Shown: piece by piece, positions 44,538 through 54,409 of the stretch
Position numbering within the stretch: the first letter of the stretch is position 1
Layout of the letters: every line of letters starts with the position of its first letter
From: Klebsiella sp. BIGb0138
GTDB lineage: Bacteria; Pseudomonadota; Gammaproteobacteria; Enterobacterales; Enterobacteriaceae
Length of the DNA stretch: 64,000 bases
Direction: 5' to 3'
NCBI RefSeq assembly: GCF_004342285.1
Contig: NZ_SMCV01000012.1
Span: 62,001-126,000 of the forward strand
Program-made: the position numbers and the translations under genes
The notes under the pieces: generated by a model
Seen by the model: the letters and a program-made list of their open reading frames with translations, nothing else
Told to the model about the DNA's origin: nothing
Database searches by the model: none

Positions 44538-45479
44538 ATGAGTAAACTCGATACTTTTATTCACCAGGCGGTAGAAGCGATGCCGATCAGCGGCACGTCG
44601 CTGATCGCCTCGCTGTACGGGGATTCACTCCTGCAGCGCGGAGGGGAAGTGTGGCTGGGCAGCGTGGCCGCCCTGCTCGAAGGTCTGGGGTTTGGCGAAC
44701 GCTTTGTCCGTACGGCGCTGTTTCGTCTCAACAAAGAGGAGTGGCTGGATGTGGTGCGTATTGGCCGCCGCAGCTTCTATCGGTTGAGCGACAAAGGGCT
44801 GCGGCTGACCCGCCGCGCGGAGCATAAAATCTACCGCGCCAGCGCGCCGGAATGGGACGGGACCTGGCTGCTGCTGTTGTCGGAAGGGCTGGAGAAAAAC
44901 CTGCTGGCGGAGGTCAAAAAACAGCTGCTGTGGCAAGGCTTTGGCGCATTGGCTCCCAGCCTGCTGGCATCGCCGTCGCAAAAAATGGCCGACGTCCAGT
45001 CGCTGCTGCATGAGGCGGGGGTGGCGGAGAACGTCATCTGCTTTGAGGCCCATTCGCCGCTGGCGCTTTCCCAGGCGGCGCTGCGCGCGCGGGTTGAAGA
45101 GTGCTGGCATTTAACGGAGCAGAACGCGATGTATGAAACCTTCATTGCGCTGTTCCGCCCGCTGCTGCCGCTGCTGCGCGAGGCGGATGCCGAAGAGTTC
45201 ACTCCACAACGCTGCTTCCAGATTCAGCTGCTGCTGATCCATTTCTATCGTCGCGTGGTGCTGAAAGATCCGCTGCTGCCGGAGGAGCTATTGCCGGCGC
45301 ACTGGGCCGGACAGACCGCCCGCCAGCTGTGTATCAATATTTACCAGCGGGTCGCGCCCGGCGCGCTGGCGTTCGTCAGCGAAAAAGGGGAAAGCTCGGT
45401 GGGGGAACTGCCCGCGCCGGGGCCGCTCTATTTTCAGCGTTTTGGCGGTTTGCCAGGCGCATCGTATAAGGAGGCGTAA
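44538..45479 (+). CDS. paaX: Phenylacetic acid catabolism repressor PaaX
   Basis: The 313-aa repressor binds operators upstream of paaZ and paaA and releases on binding phenylacetyl-CoA. The N-terminal winged helix has [18 protein letters not shown] and [16 protein letters not shown]. The central region has [17 protein letters not shown] and the C-terminal part [17 protein letters not shown]. The start MSKLDTFI at 44538 matches E. coli; an in-frame ATG at 44529 would add MNQ. It shares one base with paaY (TAATG). Confidence 0.95.
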   Translation: MSKLDTFIHQAVEAMPISGTSLIASLYGDSLLQRGGEVWLGSVAALLEGLGFGERFVRTALFRLNKEEWLDVVRIGRRSFYRLSDKGLRLTRRAEHKIYRASAPEWDGTWLLLLSEGLEKNLLAEVKKQLLWQGFGALAPSLLASPSQKMADVQSLLHEAGVAENVICFEAHSPLALSQAALRARVEECWHLTEQNAMYETFIALFRPLLPLLREADAEEFTPQRCFQIQLLLIHFYRRVVLKDPLLPEELLPAHWAGQTARQLCINIYQRVAPGALAFVSEKGESSVGELPAPGPLYFQRFGGLPGASYKEA

Positions 45480-46075
45480 TGCCGATTTATCAGATTGATG
45501 GAATGACCCCGGTGGTACCGGATGAAAGCTATGTGCACCCGACGGCGGTGCTGATCGGCGATGTGATCCTCGGTAAAGGGGTGTATGTCGGTCCGAACGC
45601 CAGCCTGCGCGGCGATTTTGGCCGTATTGTGGTGAAAGACGGGGCTAACATTCAGGATAACTGCGTGATGCACGGCTTCCCCGGTCAGGATACGGTGGTG
45701 GAAGAGGACGGGCATATCGGCCACGGCGCCATCCTTCACGGCTGCGTGATCGGCCGCAATGCGCTGGTTGGCATGAGCGCGGTAATTATCGACGGTGCAA
45801 CCATCGGGGAGAACAGCATCGTGGGGGCATCGGCATTCGTGAAAGCGAAAGCGGAGATGCCGGCGAACCATTTGATTGTCGGCAGCCCGGCAAAAGCTAT
45901 CCGCACGTTGAGCGAGCAGGAGATGGCGTGGAAAAAGCAGGGGACGCGGGAATATCAGGTGCTGGTTGAGCGCTGCAGGCAGACGCTGCATCAGGTGGAG
46001 CCGCTGAAAGAGGTGGAAGCGCAGAGAAAACGTCTGGAGTTTGATGAGCACCTGCGACCGAAATCGCAGGTGTAA
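45479..46075 (+). CDS. paaY: PaaY, gamma-carbonic-anhydrase-fold thioesterase
   Basis: The 198-aa protein is built of hexapeptide repeats ([19 protein letters not shown], then [19 protein letters not shown] turns) forming a left-handed beta-helix, with the three metal-ligand histidines of the family in NCVMHGF and [12 protein letters not shown]. PaaY hydrolyses ring-hydroxylated CoA dead-end products and prevents CoA trapping. Its start overlaps the paaX stop by one base. Confidence 0.95.
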   Translation: MPIYQIDGMTPVVPDESYVHPTAVLIGDVILGKGVYVGPNASLRGDFGRIVVKDGANIQDNCVMHGFPGQDTVVEEDGHIGHGAILHGCVIGRNALVGMSAVIIDGATIGENSIVGASAFVKAKAEMPANHLIVGSPAKAIRTLSEQEMAWKKQGTREYQVLVERCRQTLHQVEPLKEVEAQRKRLEFDEHLRPKSQV

Positions 46076-46136
46076 CGTTCTGTCACGAGCGTCGCCGGCT
46101 AAGCGTAGCGCCAGCCGGCTATCGGCCCGTTGGCGA

Positions 46137-46901
<765 letters not shown>

Positions 46902-46943
46902 TCAAAAGAGATTTTTCCCGGCAGTGCGCTGCCCGATAACGCT

Positions 46944-49900
46944 ATGACAGAACAACAAATGTTCACCTTCTCTCAGCTATTCCAACAGCTTGACGGCCTG
47001 ATGCTGCGCGACCGATCGCGCTTTTCCCGGCGCCTGCACGGCGCGAAGAAGGTTAAAAATCCTGAAGCCCAGCAGGCCATTCTTCAGGAGATGGCGCAAG
47101 AGATCGAACAAGCCGCAGGGAGAGTCCTGCTGCGCGAAGCCTCGCGCCCGATGATTACCTACCCGGAAAATCTGCCGGTCAGCCAGAAAAAAGATGAGAT
47201 TTTGCAGGCGGTTCGCGACCATCAGGTGGTGATCGTGGCGGGGGAGACCGGCTCCGGTAAAACCACCCAGCTGCCGAAAATCTGCATGGAGCTGGGGCGC
47301 GGGGTAAAAGGGCTGATCGGCCATACCCAGCCGCGTCGTCTGGCGGCGCGCACCGTGGCTAACCGTATCGCCGAAGAGCTGCAAAGCGAGCCGGGCGGCT
47401 GCATCGGCTATAAAGTCCGTTTTAGCGACCACGTTAGCGACAACACGATGGTCAAGCTGATGACCGACGGTATTCTGCTGGCGGAAATCCAGCAGGACCG
47501 GCTGCTGATGCAGTACGACACCATCATTATCGATGAAGCGCACGAACGCAGCCTGAATATCGATTTCCTGCTCGGCTATCTGCGCGAACTGCTGCCTAAG
47601 CGCCCGGATTTGAAAGTGATTATCACCTCGGCGACGATCGACCCGCAACGTTTCTCGCGCCACTTTAACCATGCGCCGATTATCGAAGTGTCGGGCCGCA
47701 CCTATCCGGTGGAGGTCCGCTACCGGCCGATTGTCGAAGAGGCCGATGATACCGAACGCGATCAGCTGCAGGCGATTTTCGACGCGGTGGATGAGCTGGG
47801 CCGTGAAAGCCCGGGCGATATCCTGATCTTTATGAGCGGCGAGCGTGAAATTCGCGATACCGCCGATGCGCTGAATAAGCTCAATCTGCGTCATACCGAA
47901 ATCCTGCCGCTGTATGCGCGGCTGTCGAACAGCGAACAGAACCGCGTTTTCCAGTCCCACAGCGGGCGGCGTATCGTGCTGGCGACCAACGTTGCCGAAA
48001 CCTCGTTGACCGTTCCGGGCATTAAGTACGTGATTGACCCCGGGACCGCGCGCATCAGCCGTTACAGCTACCGTACCAAGGTACAGCGCCTGCCGATCGA
48101 GCCGGTGTCCCAGGCTTCCGCCAACCAGCGTAAAGGGCGCTGCGGGCGTGTTTCCGAAGGGATCTGTATTCGTCTCTATTCGGAAGATGATTTCCTGTCG
48201 CGCCCGCAATTTACCGATCCGGAAATTCTGCGTACCAACCTGGCGTCGGTGATTCTGCAGATGACCGCCCTCGGACTGGGGGATATCGCCGCTTTTCCGT
48301 TCGTCGAAGCGCCGGATAAGCGCAATATCCAGGACGGCGTGCGTCTGCTCGAGGAGCTGGGGGCGATTACCACCGACGCGCAGCAGACCGCCTACAAGCT
48401 GACGCCGATGGGCCGTCAGCTCAGCCAGCTGCCGGTTGACCCGCGCCTGGCGCGGATGGTGCTGGAAGCGCAAAAACACGGCTGCGTGCGTGAGGCGATG
48501 ATCATCACCTCGGCGCTGTCGATTCAGGATCCGCGCGAACGCCCGATGGACAAGCAGCAGGCGTCGGATGAGAAACACCGCCGCTTCCACGATAAAGAAT
48601 CCGACTTCCTCGCGTTTGTTAATTTGTGGAACTACCTCGGGGAGCAGCAAAAAGCGCTCTCCTCGAACCAGTTCCGTCGCCAGTGCCGTACCGATTTCCT
48701 CAACTATCTGCGGGTGCGCGAATGGCAGGATATCTATACCCAGCTGCGCCAGGTGGTGAAAGAGCTGGGACTGCCGATTAACAGCCAGCCGGCGGAATAT
48801 CGCGAAATCCACACCGCGCTGCTGACCGGTCTGCTGTCGCATATCGGGATGAAGGATAACGATAAGCAGGAGTTTACCGGGGCGCGCAATGCGCGCTTCT
48901 CGATCTTCCCGGGTTCCGGTTTATTCAAAAAGCCGCCGAAGTGGACGATGGTGGCTGAACTGGTCGAAACCAGCCGTCTGTGGGGGCGCATTGCCGCCCG
49001 CATCGATCCGGAATGGGTCGAGCCGGTCGCCCAGCATCTGATAAAGCGTTCCTGGAGCGAACCGCACTGGGAACGGGCGCAGGGGGCGGTGATGGCCACC
49101 GAGAAAGTGACGCTCTACGGCCTGCCGATCGTCGCCGCCCGTAAAGTGAACTACAGCCAGATTGACCCGGCGCTGTGCCGCGAGCTGTTTATCCGCCACG
49201 CGCTGGTGGAGGGCGACTGGCAGACGCGTCACGTCTTCTTCCGCGACAACCTCAGGCTGCGCGCCGAAATTGAAGAGCTGGAACATAAATCGCGCCGCCG
49301 CGACATTCTGGTGGACGACGATACCCTGTTCGAGTTCTACGACCAGCGCATCAGCCATGACGTTATTTCCGCGCGTCACTTTGATAAATGGTGGAAACTG
49401 GCCAGCCGCGACACGCCGGATCTGCTCAACTTTGAAAAGAGCATGCTGATCAAAGAGGGGGCGGAGCAGGTCAGCAAGCTGGACTATCCGAACTTCTGGC
49501 ATCAGGGCAACCTGAAGCTGCGGCTGACCTATCAGTTTGAACCGGGCGCCGACGCCGACGGAGTGACGGTACATATCCCGCTGCCGCTGCTTAATCAGGT
49601 TGAAGAGGCCGGGTTTGAATGGCAAATCCCCGGTCTGCGTCGTGAACTGATTATTGCGTTGATTAAGTCGCTGCCAAAACCGGTACGGCGTAATTTCGTG
49701 CCGGCGCCGAACTACGCCGAGGCGTTTTTAGGCCGCGCCGCGCCGCTGGAGCTGCCGCTGCTGGATTCGCTGGAGCGTGAGCTGCGCCGGATGAGCGGAG
49801 TGACCATCGACCGCGAAGCCTGGCAGTGGGATCAGGTGCCCGATCATCTGAAAATCACCTTCCGGGTAGTGGATGATAAGAACAAGAAGCTGGCGGAAGG

Positions 49901-50846
49901 ACGCTCGTTACAGGAGTTAAAAGATACGCTGAAAGGCAAAGTGCAGGAGACGCTCTCTGCGGTGGCCGATGATGGTATTGAGCAGAGCGGTCTGCATATC
50001 TGGAGTTTTGGTCAGCTTCCGCAAAGCTACGAGCAGAAACGCGGGAACTACAAAGTGAAGGCCTGGCCGGCGCTGGTGGACGAACGTGACAGTGTCGCGA
50101 TCAGGCTGTTCGATAATCAGCTCGAACAGCAGCAGGCGATGTGGCAGGGCTTACGCCGTTTACTGCTGCTGAACATCCCGTCGCCGATCAAGTATCTGCA
50201 CGAGAAGCTGCCGAACAAGGCCAAGCTGGGGCTCTATTTTAACCCGTATGGCAAGGTGCTGGATCTGATCGATGACTGCATCTCCTGCGGCGTGGATAAG
50301 CTGATTGATGAAGCGGGCGGCCCGGTGTGGAGCGCAGAGGGCTTTACGCAGCTGCACGACAAGGTGCGCGCCGAACTCAACGATACGGTGGTGGAGATTG
50401 CCAAACAGGTCGAACAGATCCTCACCGCGGTGTTCAATATCAATAAACGGCTGAAAGGGCGCGTGGATATGACCATGGCGCTGGGGCTGTCGGATGTCAA
50501 AGCGCAGATGAGCGGCCTGGTCTATCGCGGCTTCGTGACCGGCAACGGCTTCCGCCGTCTCGGCGATACCCTGCGTTATCTGCAGGCGATCGAAAAGCGG
50601 CTGGAAAAGATGGCGATTGATCCGCACCGCGATCGGGCGCAGATGTTGAAAGTGGAGAGCGTGCAGCAGGCCTGGCAGCAGTGGCTGAATAAGCTGCCGC
50701 CGGGGCGTCGCGGCGATGACGATGTGCAGGAGATCCGCTGGATGATCGAGGAGCTGCGCGTCAGCTACTTCGCCCAGCAGCTGGGGACGCCGCATCCGGT
50801 GTCCGATAAGCGCATCGTGCAGGCGATGGAGCAGATCGTCGCCTGA
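46944..50846 (+). CDS. hrpA: DEAH-box RNA helicase HrpA
   Basis: The start MTEQQMFTFSQLFQQLDGLM at 46944 gives 1300 aa, the same length as E. coli HrpA; the open frame upstream is unconserved. Helicase motifs are GETGSGKTTQLPK (I), TQPRRLAARTVANRI (Ia), IIIDEAHERSLNID (II), ITSATID (III) and QRKGRCGRVSEG (VI). They are followed by HA2, OB and a long C-terminal domain. HrpA resolves stalled collided ribosomes in bacteria and was earlier linked to fimbrial mRNA processing. A single gene with its promoter facing azoR. Confidence 0.97.
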   Translation: MTEQQMFTFSQLFQQLDGLMLRDRSRFSRRLHGAKKVKNPEAQQAILQEMAQEIEQAAGRVLLREASRPMITYPENLPVSQKKDEILQAVRDHQVVIVAGETGSGKTTQLPKICMELGRGVKGLIGHTQPRRLAARTVANRIAEELQSEPGGCIGYKVRFSDHVSDNTMVKLMTDGILLAEIQQDRLLMQYDTIIIDEAHERSLNIDFLLGYLRELLPKRPDLKVIITSATIDPQRFSRHFNHAPIIEVSGRTYPVEVRYRPIVEEADDTERDQLQAIFDAVDELGRESPGDILIFMSGEREIRDTADALNKLNLRHTEILPLYARLSNSEQNRVFQSHSGRRIVLATNVAETSLTVPGIKYVIDPGTARISRYSYRTKVQRLPIEPVSQASANQRKGRCGRVSEGICIRLYSEDDFLSRPQFTDPEILRTNLASVILQMTALGLGDIAAFPFVEAPDKRNIQDGVRLLEELGAITTDAQQTAYKLTPMGRQLSQLPVDPRLARMVLEAQKHGCVREAMIITSALSIQDPRERPMDKQQASDEKHRRFHDKESDFLAFVNLWNYLGEQQKALSSNQFRRQCRTDFLNYLRVREWQDIYTQLRQVVKELGLPINSQPAEYREIHTALLTGLLSHIGMKDNDKQEFTGARNARFSIFPGSGLFKKPPKWTMVAELVETSRLWGRIAARIDPEWVEPVAQHLIKRSWSEPHWERAQGAVMATEKVTLYGLPIVAARKVNYSQIDPALCRELFIRHALVEGDWQTRHVFFRDNLRLRAEIEELEHKSRRRDILVDDDTLFEFYDQRISHDVISARHFDKWWKLASRDTPDLLNFEKSMLIKEGAEQVSKLDYPNFWHQGNLKLRLTYQFEPGADADGVTVHIPLPLLNQVEEAGFEWQIPGLRRELIIALIKSLPKPVRRNFVPAPNYAEAFLGRAAPLELPLLDSLERELRRMSGVTIDREAWQWDQVPDHLKITFRVVDDKNKKLAEGRSLQELKDTLKGKVQETLSAVADDGIEQSGLHIWSFGQLPQSYEQKRGNYKVKAWPALVDERDSVAIRLFDNQLEQQQAMWQGLRRLLLLNIPSPIKYLHEKLPNKAKLGLYFNPYGKVLDLIDDCISCGVDKLIDEAGGPVWSAEGFTQLHDKVRAELNDTVVEIAKQVEQILTAVFNINKRLKGRVDMTMALGLSDVKAQMSGLVYRGFVTGNGFRRLGDTLRYLQAIEKRLEKMAIDPHRDRAQMLKVESVQQAWQQWLNKLPPGRRGDDDVQEIRWMIEELRVSYFAQQLGTPHPVSDKRIVQAMEQIVA

Positions 50847-50960
50847 TCGGCGGGCTGATGGTCGTTTTAGGGTGGTTTGGGCGAATAAGCGCGTTGGCTG
50901 CTCGTGGCATGGATATTCCGTCCAGTTTCGTGGAATATTCCGTTCACGGTAAATCTGGCG
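50847..50960. other. hrpA downstream sequence
   Basis: Just over 100 bases without a gene. ATATTCCG occurs twice (50913 and 50936), with a GGAATATTCC palindrome. No clear T-run terminator. Confidence 0.35.
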
Positions 50961-51026
50961 CTATTCTCAAACCCGCTGCGGGTGAACGGCTCGGGGGGCG
51001 TTTCGCTCGCCCCCCGTGGCCCCCGG
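50961..51026. repeat. Dispersed intergenic repeat, copy B
   Basis: The reverse complement carries CGAGCGAAACGCCCCCCGAG and a CACCCGCAGCGGGTTTGAG hairpin, aligning to 16314-16375. Both copies are intergenic, in opposite orientation relative to the window. The right-hand part up to 51240 is GC-rich and gene-free. Confidence 0.6.
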
Positions 51027-51244
51027 CATGGCGCTGAAAACTGCCGCTGCGCGGTACGCTCCACTCCGGCTTCATCTGGCGGACCGGGCAGGACTCGACG
51101 TCCCTGTCTCGACCTGTCTCTCTGGCCGCCAGTCCTGGATGCGCGCCTGCGTTCCCGCCAGTTTTCTTGATGCGCCTTAACCCCCGCGCTGCCAACCCGT
51201 GGCAATCACGGCGATCCATCAGCCAGGCCCGACCCGCACAAAAG

Positions 51245-51904
51245 CTACCCGTTGACCCACGCCAGCGTAAATCCATCCCAGCCCTTGCTGCCCACCGTCT
51301 GCAGCGCCGTCACCGTCAGGCGCGGATCGCTGCCCATCATCTCAATAAACCGCCGCACGCCCTGGACTCGCTCATCGGCGCTGTGCGGATTGGTCACTTC
51401 CCCATCCCGCACCACGTTATCGCCGATAATCAGCGTTCCCGGGCGGGAGTAGCGCAGCGCCCACTGCAGATAGTGCGGGTTGTTGGGCTTATCGGCATCG
51501 ATAAAAATCAGATCAAACGCGGGGCGATCGCCGAGGCTCTCAAGGGTTGCCAGCGCCGGACCTTCGCGCAGCGTGACCCGATCGCCCACGCCCGCCAGCT
51601 GAAGATTCTGCCGCGCGATCTGCGCATGGTGCGGGTCGGCTTCCAGGGTCAGCAGCTCGCCGTCCGGCGGCAGCTCGCGCGCCATCCAGATGGTGCTATA
51701 GCCGCCGAGCGTGCCGATCTCCAGCACCCGCCGGGCGCGGGTGATGCGCACCAGCAGCGCCAGAAACTGGCCCTGGTTGGCGGCAACGTCATAGGCCGGA
51801 AGGCCGGCGCGCTGGTTATTCTCCAGCACCTGCTGCAAGAGCGGGTCGGACGGGATCAGCGATTCAACAAGATAACTATCTACAGCAGACCATTGTTGTT
51901 GCAT
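51245..51904 (-). CDS. Class I SAM-dependent O-methyltransferase
   Basis: The 219-aa protein belongs to the catechol O-methyltransferase-like family (Methyltransf_3). Motif I is [16 protein letters not shown]. Acidic motif II is [33 protein letters not shown] carries the metal-binding aspartates and [13 protein letters not shown] follows. Such enzymes methylate catechols or other small phenolics. It lies 16 bases downstream of the efflux operon's outer-membrane gene on the same strand, so it may be co-transcribed. The substrate cannot be read from sequence. Confidence 0.85.
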   Translation of the reverse strand: MQQQWSAVDSYLVESLIPSDPLLQQVLENNQRAGLPAYDVAANQGQFLALLVRITRARRVLEIGTLGGYSTIWMARELPPDGELLTLEADPHHAQIARQNLQLAGVGDRVTLREGPALATLESLGDRPAFDLIFIDADKPNNPHYLQWALRYSRPGTLIIGDNVVRDGEVTNPHSADERVQGVRRFIEMMGSDPRLTVTALQTVGSKGWDGFTLAWVNG

Positions 51905-51919
51905 GCAAAATTTCCTGTA

Positions 51920-53302
51920 TTACATCCCTGATGAATCAGACCAGCCGCCTCCCAGCGACCGGTATAAATCCACCTGCGCCAGCAGCAGATTGTTCTTCAC
52001 CTGGACAACGCTAATCTGCGTCGCGTAGAGGGTTCGTTGGGCGTCCAGTACGTCAAGATAAGAGGAGTAACCGTTGCGGTAGCGATTCTGCGCAATGCGC
52101 AGGGTTTCCTGCGCCACCGCCTGTTGACTCAGCAGTTCATCTAGCTGCTCGCCATAGCGGGTGATGGCATCAAGACTGTCATTGACCTCTTTAAACGCGC
52201 CGCGCACCGTTTTCTCATAACCGTACAGCGCCTGGTTGCGCTGCGCCATTGCCACATCCACCTGGGCGTTCAGCGCCTGGCGGTTGAGCAGCGGCGCGAG
52301 AATACTGCCGCCGAGACTCCACAGCCGCAGCGGGTTATCGAGCAGATCCGGCAGCGTGCGGTCCTGCAGGCTGCCGGTGGCGGTCAAATTGATCGACGGC
52401 AGCAGCTGCGCCTGCGATGAGGCGAGAGTGGCATCGGCGGCGATCAGCTGCCGCTGGGCCTGGGCGATATCCGGACGGCGGTTGAGCAGCGTGGAAGGCA
52501 GCTGTGAAGGCAACCCCAGCGGCGTCAGCCGGGCGAAAGCTTGCCGCTTCACCGTCCCCGGGTTGCTGCCGAGCAGGATGCTCAGGGCGTTTTCCTGCTC
52601 GGCGATCTGGTGCTGTAAGAGCGGGATCTGCGAACGGGTCGCACGCAGCTCGGAGTCGGACTGCATCAGCTCAAGGCGCGAGGTATAGCCGGTCTCAAAC
52701 TGGCGTTTAGCCATATTGTAGGCATCTTCGCGGGATTTCAGCGTCTGCTGAGTGACCCGCAGCTGCTCATCCAGCGAGAGCAGGGTCAGATAACCGGCGG
52801 CCACCGAGGTGGCGACGGTGAGATCAGCGGCGGCGGCGGCGGCCTTTTGCGCCGCAAGGCTGGCCTGCGCGGCGCTGGCGGCGCTGCGGTTCGCCCCCCA
52901 GAGATCCACATCATAGCTGGCGGTTAGCGCGCCTTTATAGACCGTACTGTGAACGGGCAGACCGGTTACGGCGGATTGGCTGCGGGCGCGGGTCCCGGTC
53001 AACCCGGCATCCAGCGAGGGGAACAGGCTACTGTCGGCGGCGTAGGCCCGGGCCTGGTATTCATTCACCCGTTCGCGGGCGATCAGCACATCGCTGTTAT
53101 AACGCAGCGCCTGGTCAACGTACTGATTGAGGGTGCTGTCGTGAAAATTACGCCACCATACGCTCTCCGCCGGGCTGGCTGGCCCGATACCGGCGCGCCA
53201 GGCGGCAGGAATTTGCAGTGACGGTTGCGCACGCTGAACGTCCGCCGACTGACAGCCGATCAGCGCGAGAGCCAGGGCGAGGGTGAGCGGGCGAATCATC
53301 AT
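51920..53302 (-). CDS. Outer-membrane efflux lipoprotein (NodT/OprM type)
   Basis: The 460-aa protein starts with MMIRPLTLALALALIGCQSA, a lipoprotein signal with lipobox LIGC. Two OEP domains follow, with coiled-coil-prone heptads (YNSDVLIARERVNEYQARAY, later AQRNQALYGYEKTVRGAFKE) and the typical end LLAQVDLYRSLGGGW. It forms the trimeric exit duct of a tripartite pump. Its start overlaps the stop of the upstream HlyD gene by 4 bp. Confidence 0.92.
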   Translation of the reverse strand: MMIRPLTLALALALIGCQSADVQRAQPSLQIPAAWRAGIGPASPAESVWWRNFHDSTLNQYVDQALRYNSDVLIARERVNEYQARAYAADSSLFPSLDAGLTGTRARSQSAVTGLPVHSTVYKGALTASYDVDLWGANRSAASAAQASLAAQKAAAAAADLTVATSVAAGYLTLLSLDEQLRVTQQTLKSREDAYNMAKRQFETGYTSRLELMQSDSELRATRSQIPLLQHQIAEQENALSILLGSNPGTVKRQAFARLTPLGLPSQLPSTLLNRRPDIAQAQRQLIAADATLASSQAQLLPSINLTATGSLQDRTLPDLLDNPLRLWSLGGSILAPLLNRQALNAQVDVAMAQRNQALYGYEKTVRGAFKEVNDSLDAITRYGEQLDELLSQQAVAQETLRIAQNRYRNGYSSYLDVLDAQRTLYATQISVVQVKNNLLLAQVDLYRSLGGGWSDSSGM

Positions 53303-54381
53303 TTTTCCCCCTCGCGGGTGTCGATGGTCACCTGTACTGACATCCCCGGACTCAGGCGCTGGCTGTTTTTCTGCCCGTCATCGACGGCGATGCGCACCGG
53401 AATGCGCTGGGCGATTTTGACAAAGTTGCCGGTGGCGTTATCCGGTGAGATAGCGCTAAATTCGACGCCGGTCGCCGGGGAGATACTCTGCACGGTGCCG
53501 CTGAACTTTTCGCCGTTCAGCGCATCGACGGTAAAGGTCACGGCCTGGCCGAGACGGATCTCCGCCAGCTGGGTTTCTTTCATATTGGCGATGACCCAAT
53601 GCTGCGGCGGCACCAGCGAGGTTAAATGGGTACCGGCGCTGACGTAGGCGCCGAGACGCACCGAGATCTGCCCCAGTTGACCGGTCGTGGGGGCGACAAT
53701 CCGGGTATTTTGTAGATCGATCTCCGCCAGCTCCAGCGCGGCTTTGGCGCTGGCGACGTCCGCCTCCAGCGCATCGCGGTTGACGATCGTCGACTGCAGA
53801 TCCTGGCGCGACATGTCCAGCGTTGCTTTTGCCTGCGCGATATCGGCGGTGCCTTGCGCCGCGCTGGCGCGTGCGGAGTCGCGTTCGCGAATCGACAGTG
53901 AACCGTCGGCGGTTAACTCCTGGACCCGTTTTAAATCCGCCTGGGTCTTCTGGTTCTGCGCGCGGGCGTTTTGCAGCGCGGCCTCGTTGCGGATAATCAC
54001 CGCCTCGGCGCTTTTACGCTGCTGAAGGTTGTTCTTCAACGCCGCTTCTTTCATCGCAAGCGTAGCCTGCGCCTGATGAACGCGCTGTTTATAGATCCGG
54101 TCATCAATCTGGAACAGCACCTGTCCCGGTTTGACGTTATCAAAATCCTGCACGTTGACGGCGGTCACATACCCGCTGACCTGAGGGCTGATAAACGTGG
54201 TCTGCCCGCGCACATAGGCGTTATCGGTGAACTGGCTGTGCCGGGTAAACGGCGGCAGCTGCCAGGCGTACAAAATGACCAGTACGCCGAGAAGGCCGAT
54301 GGCGGCGGCGCTAAAAATGGATACCACGCGGATATTATTTCGGGTATTGGCCTGTTGCCTGGCCGCATCCTGCTGACTCAT
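53299..54381 (-). CDS. HlyD/EmrA-type periplasmic adaptor
   Basis: The start MSQQDAARQQANTRNNIRV at 54381 has GGAG 7 bases upstream; the open frame extends further without conservation. One N-terminal membrane anchor (VVSIFSAAAIGLLGVLVILY) is followed by the biotinyl-lipoyl-like half GYVTAVNVQDFDNVKPGQVL, a long alpha-hairpin (residues ~90-210) and VAPTTGQLGQISVRLGAYV. This is the EmrA/FarA pattern for MFS-coupled pumps. It connects the inner-membrane MFS protein with the outer-membrane channel encoded next. Confidence 0.92.
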   Translation of the reverse strand: MSQQDAARQQANTRNNIRVVSIFSAAAIGLLGVLVILYAWQLPPFTRHSQFTDNAYVRGQTTFISPQVSGYVTAVNVQDFDNVKPGQVLFQIDDRIYKQRVHQAQATLAMKEAALKNNLQQRKSAEAVIIRNEAALQNARAQNQKTQADLKRVQELTADGSLSIRERDSARASAAQGTADIAQAKATLDMSRQDLQSTIVNRDALEADVASAKAALELAEIDLQNTRIVAPTTGQLGQISVRLGAYVSAGTHLTSLVPPQHWVIANMKETQLAEIRLGQAVTFTVDALNGEKFSGTVQSISPATGVEFSAISPDNATGNFVKIAQRIPVRIAVDDGQKNSQRLSPGMSVQVTIDTREGEK

Positions 54382-54409
54382 AACGACTCCAGAGTAAAAA
54401 TTGTAATTG

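Noticed and set aside
46977-48842. 621-aa minus-strand ORF within hrpA
   Set aside because: Antisense shadow of conserved helicase motifs.
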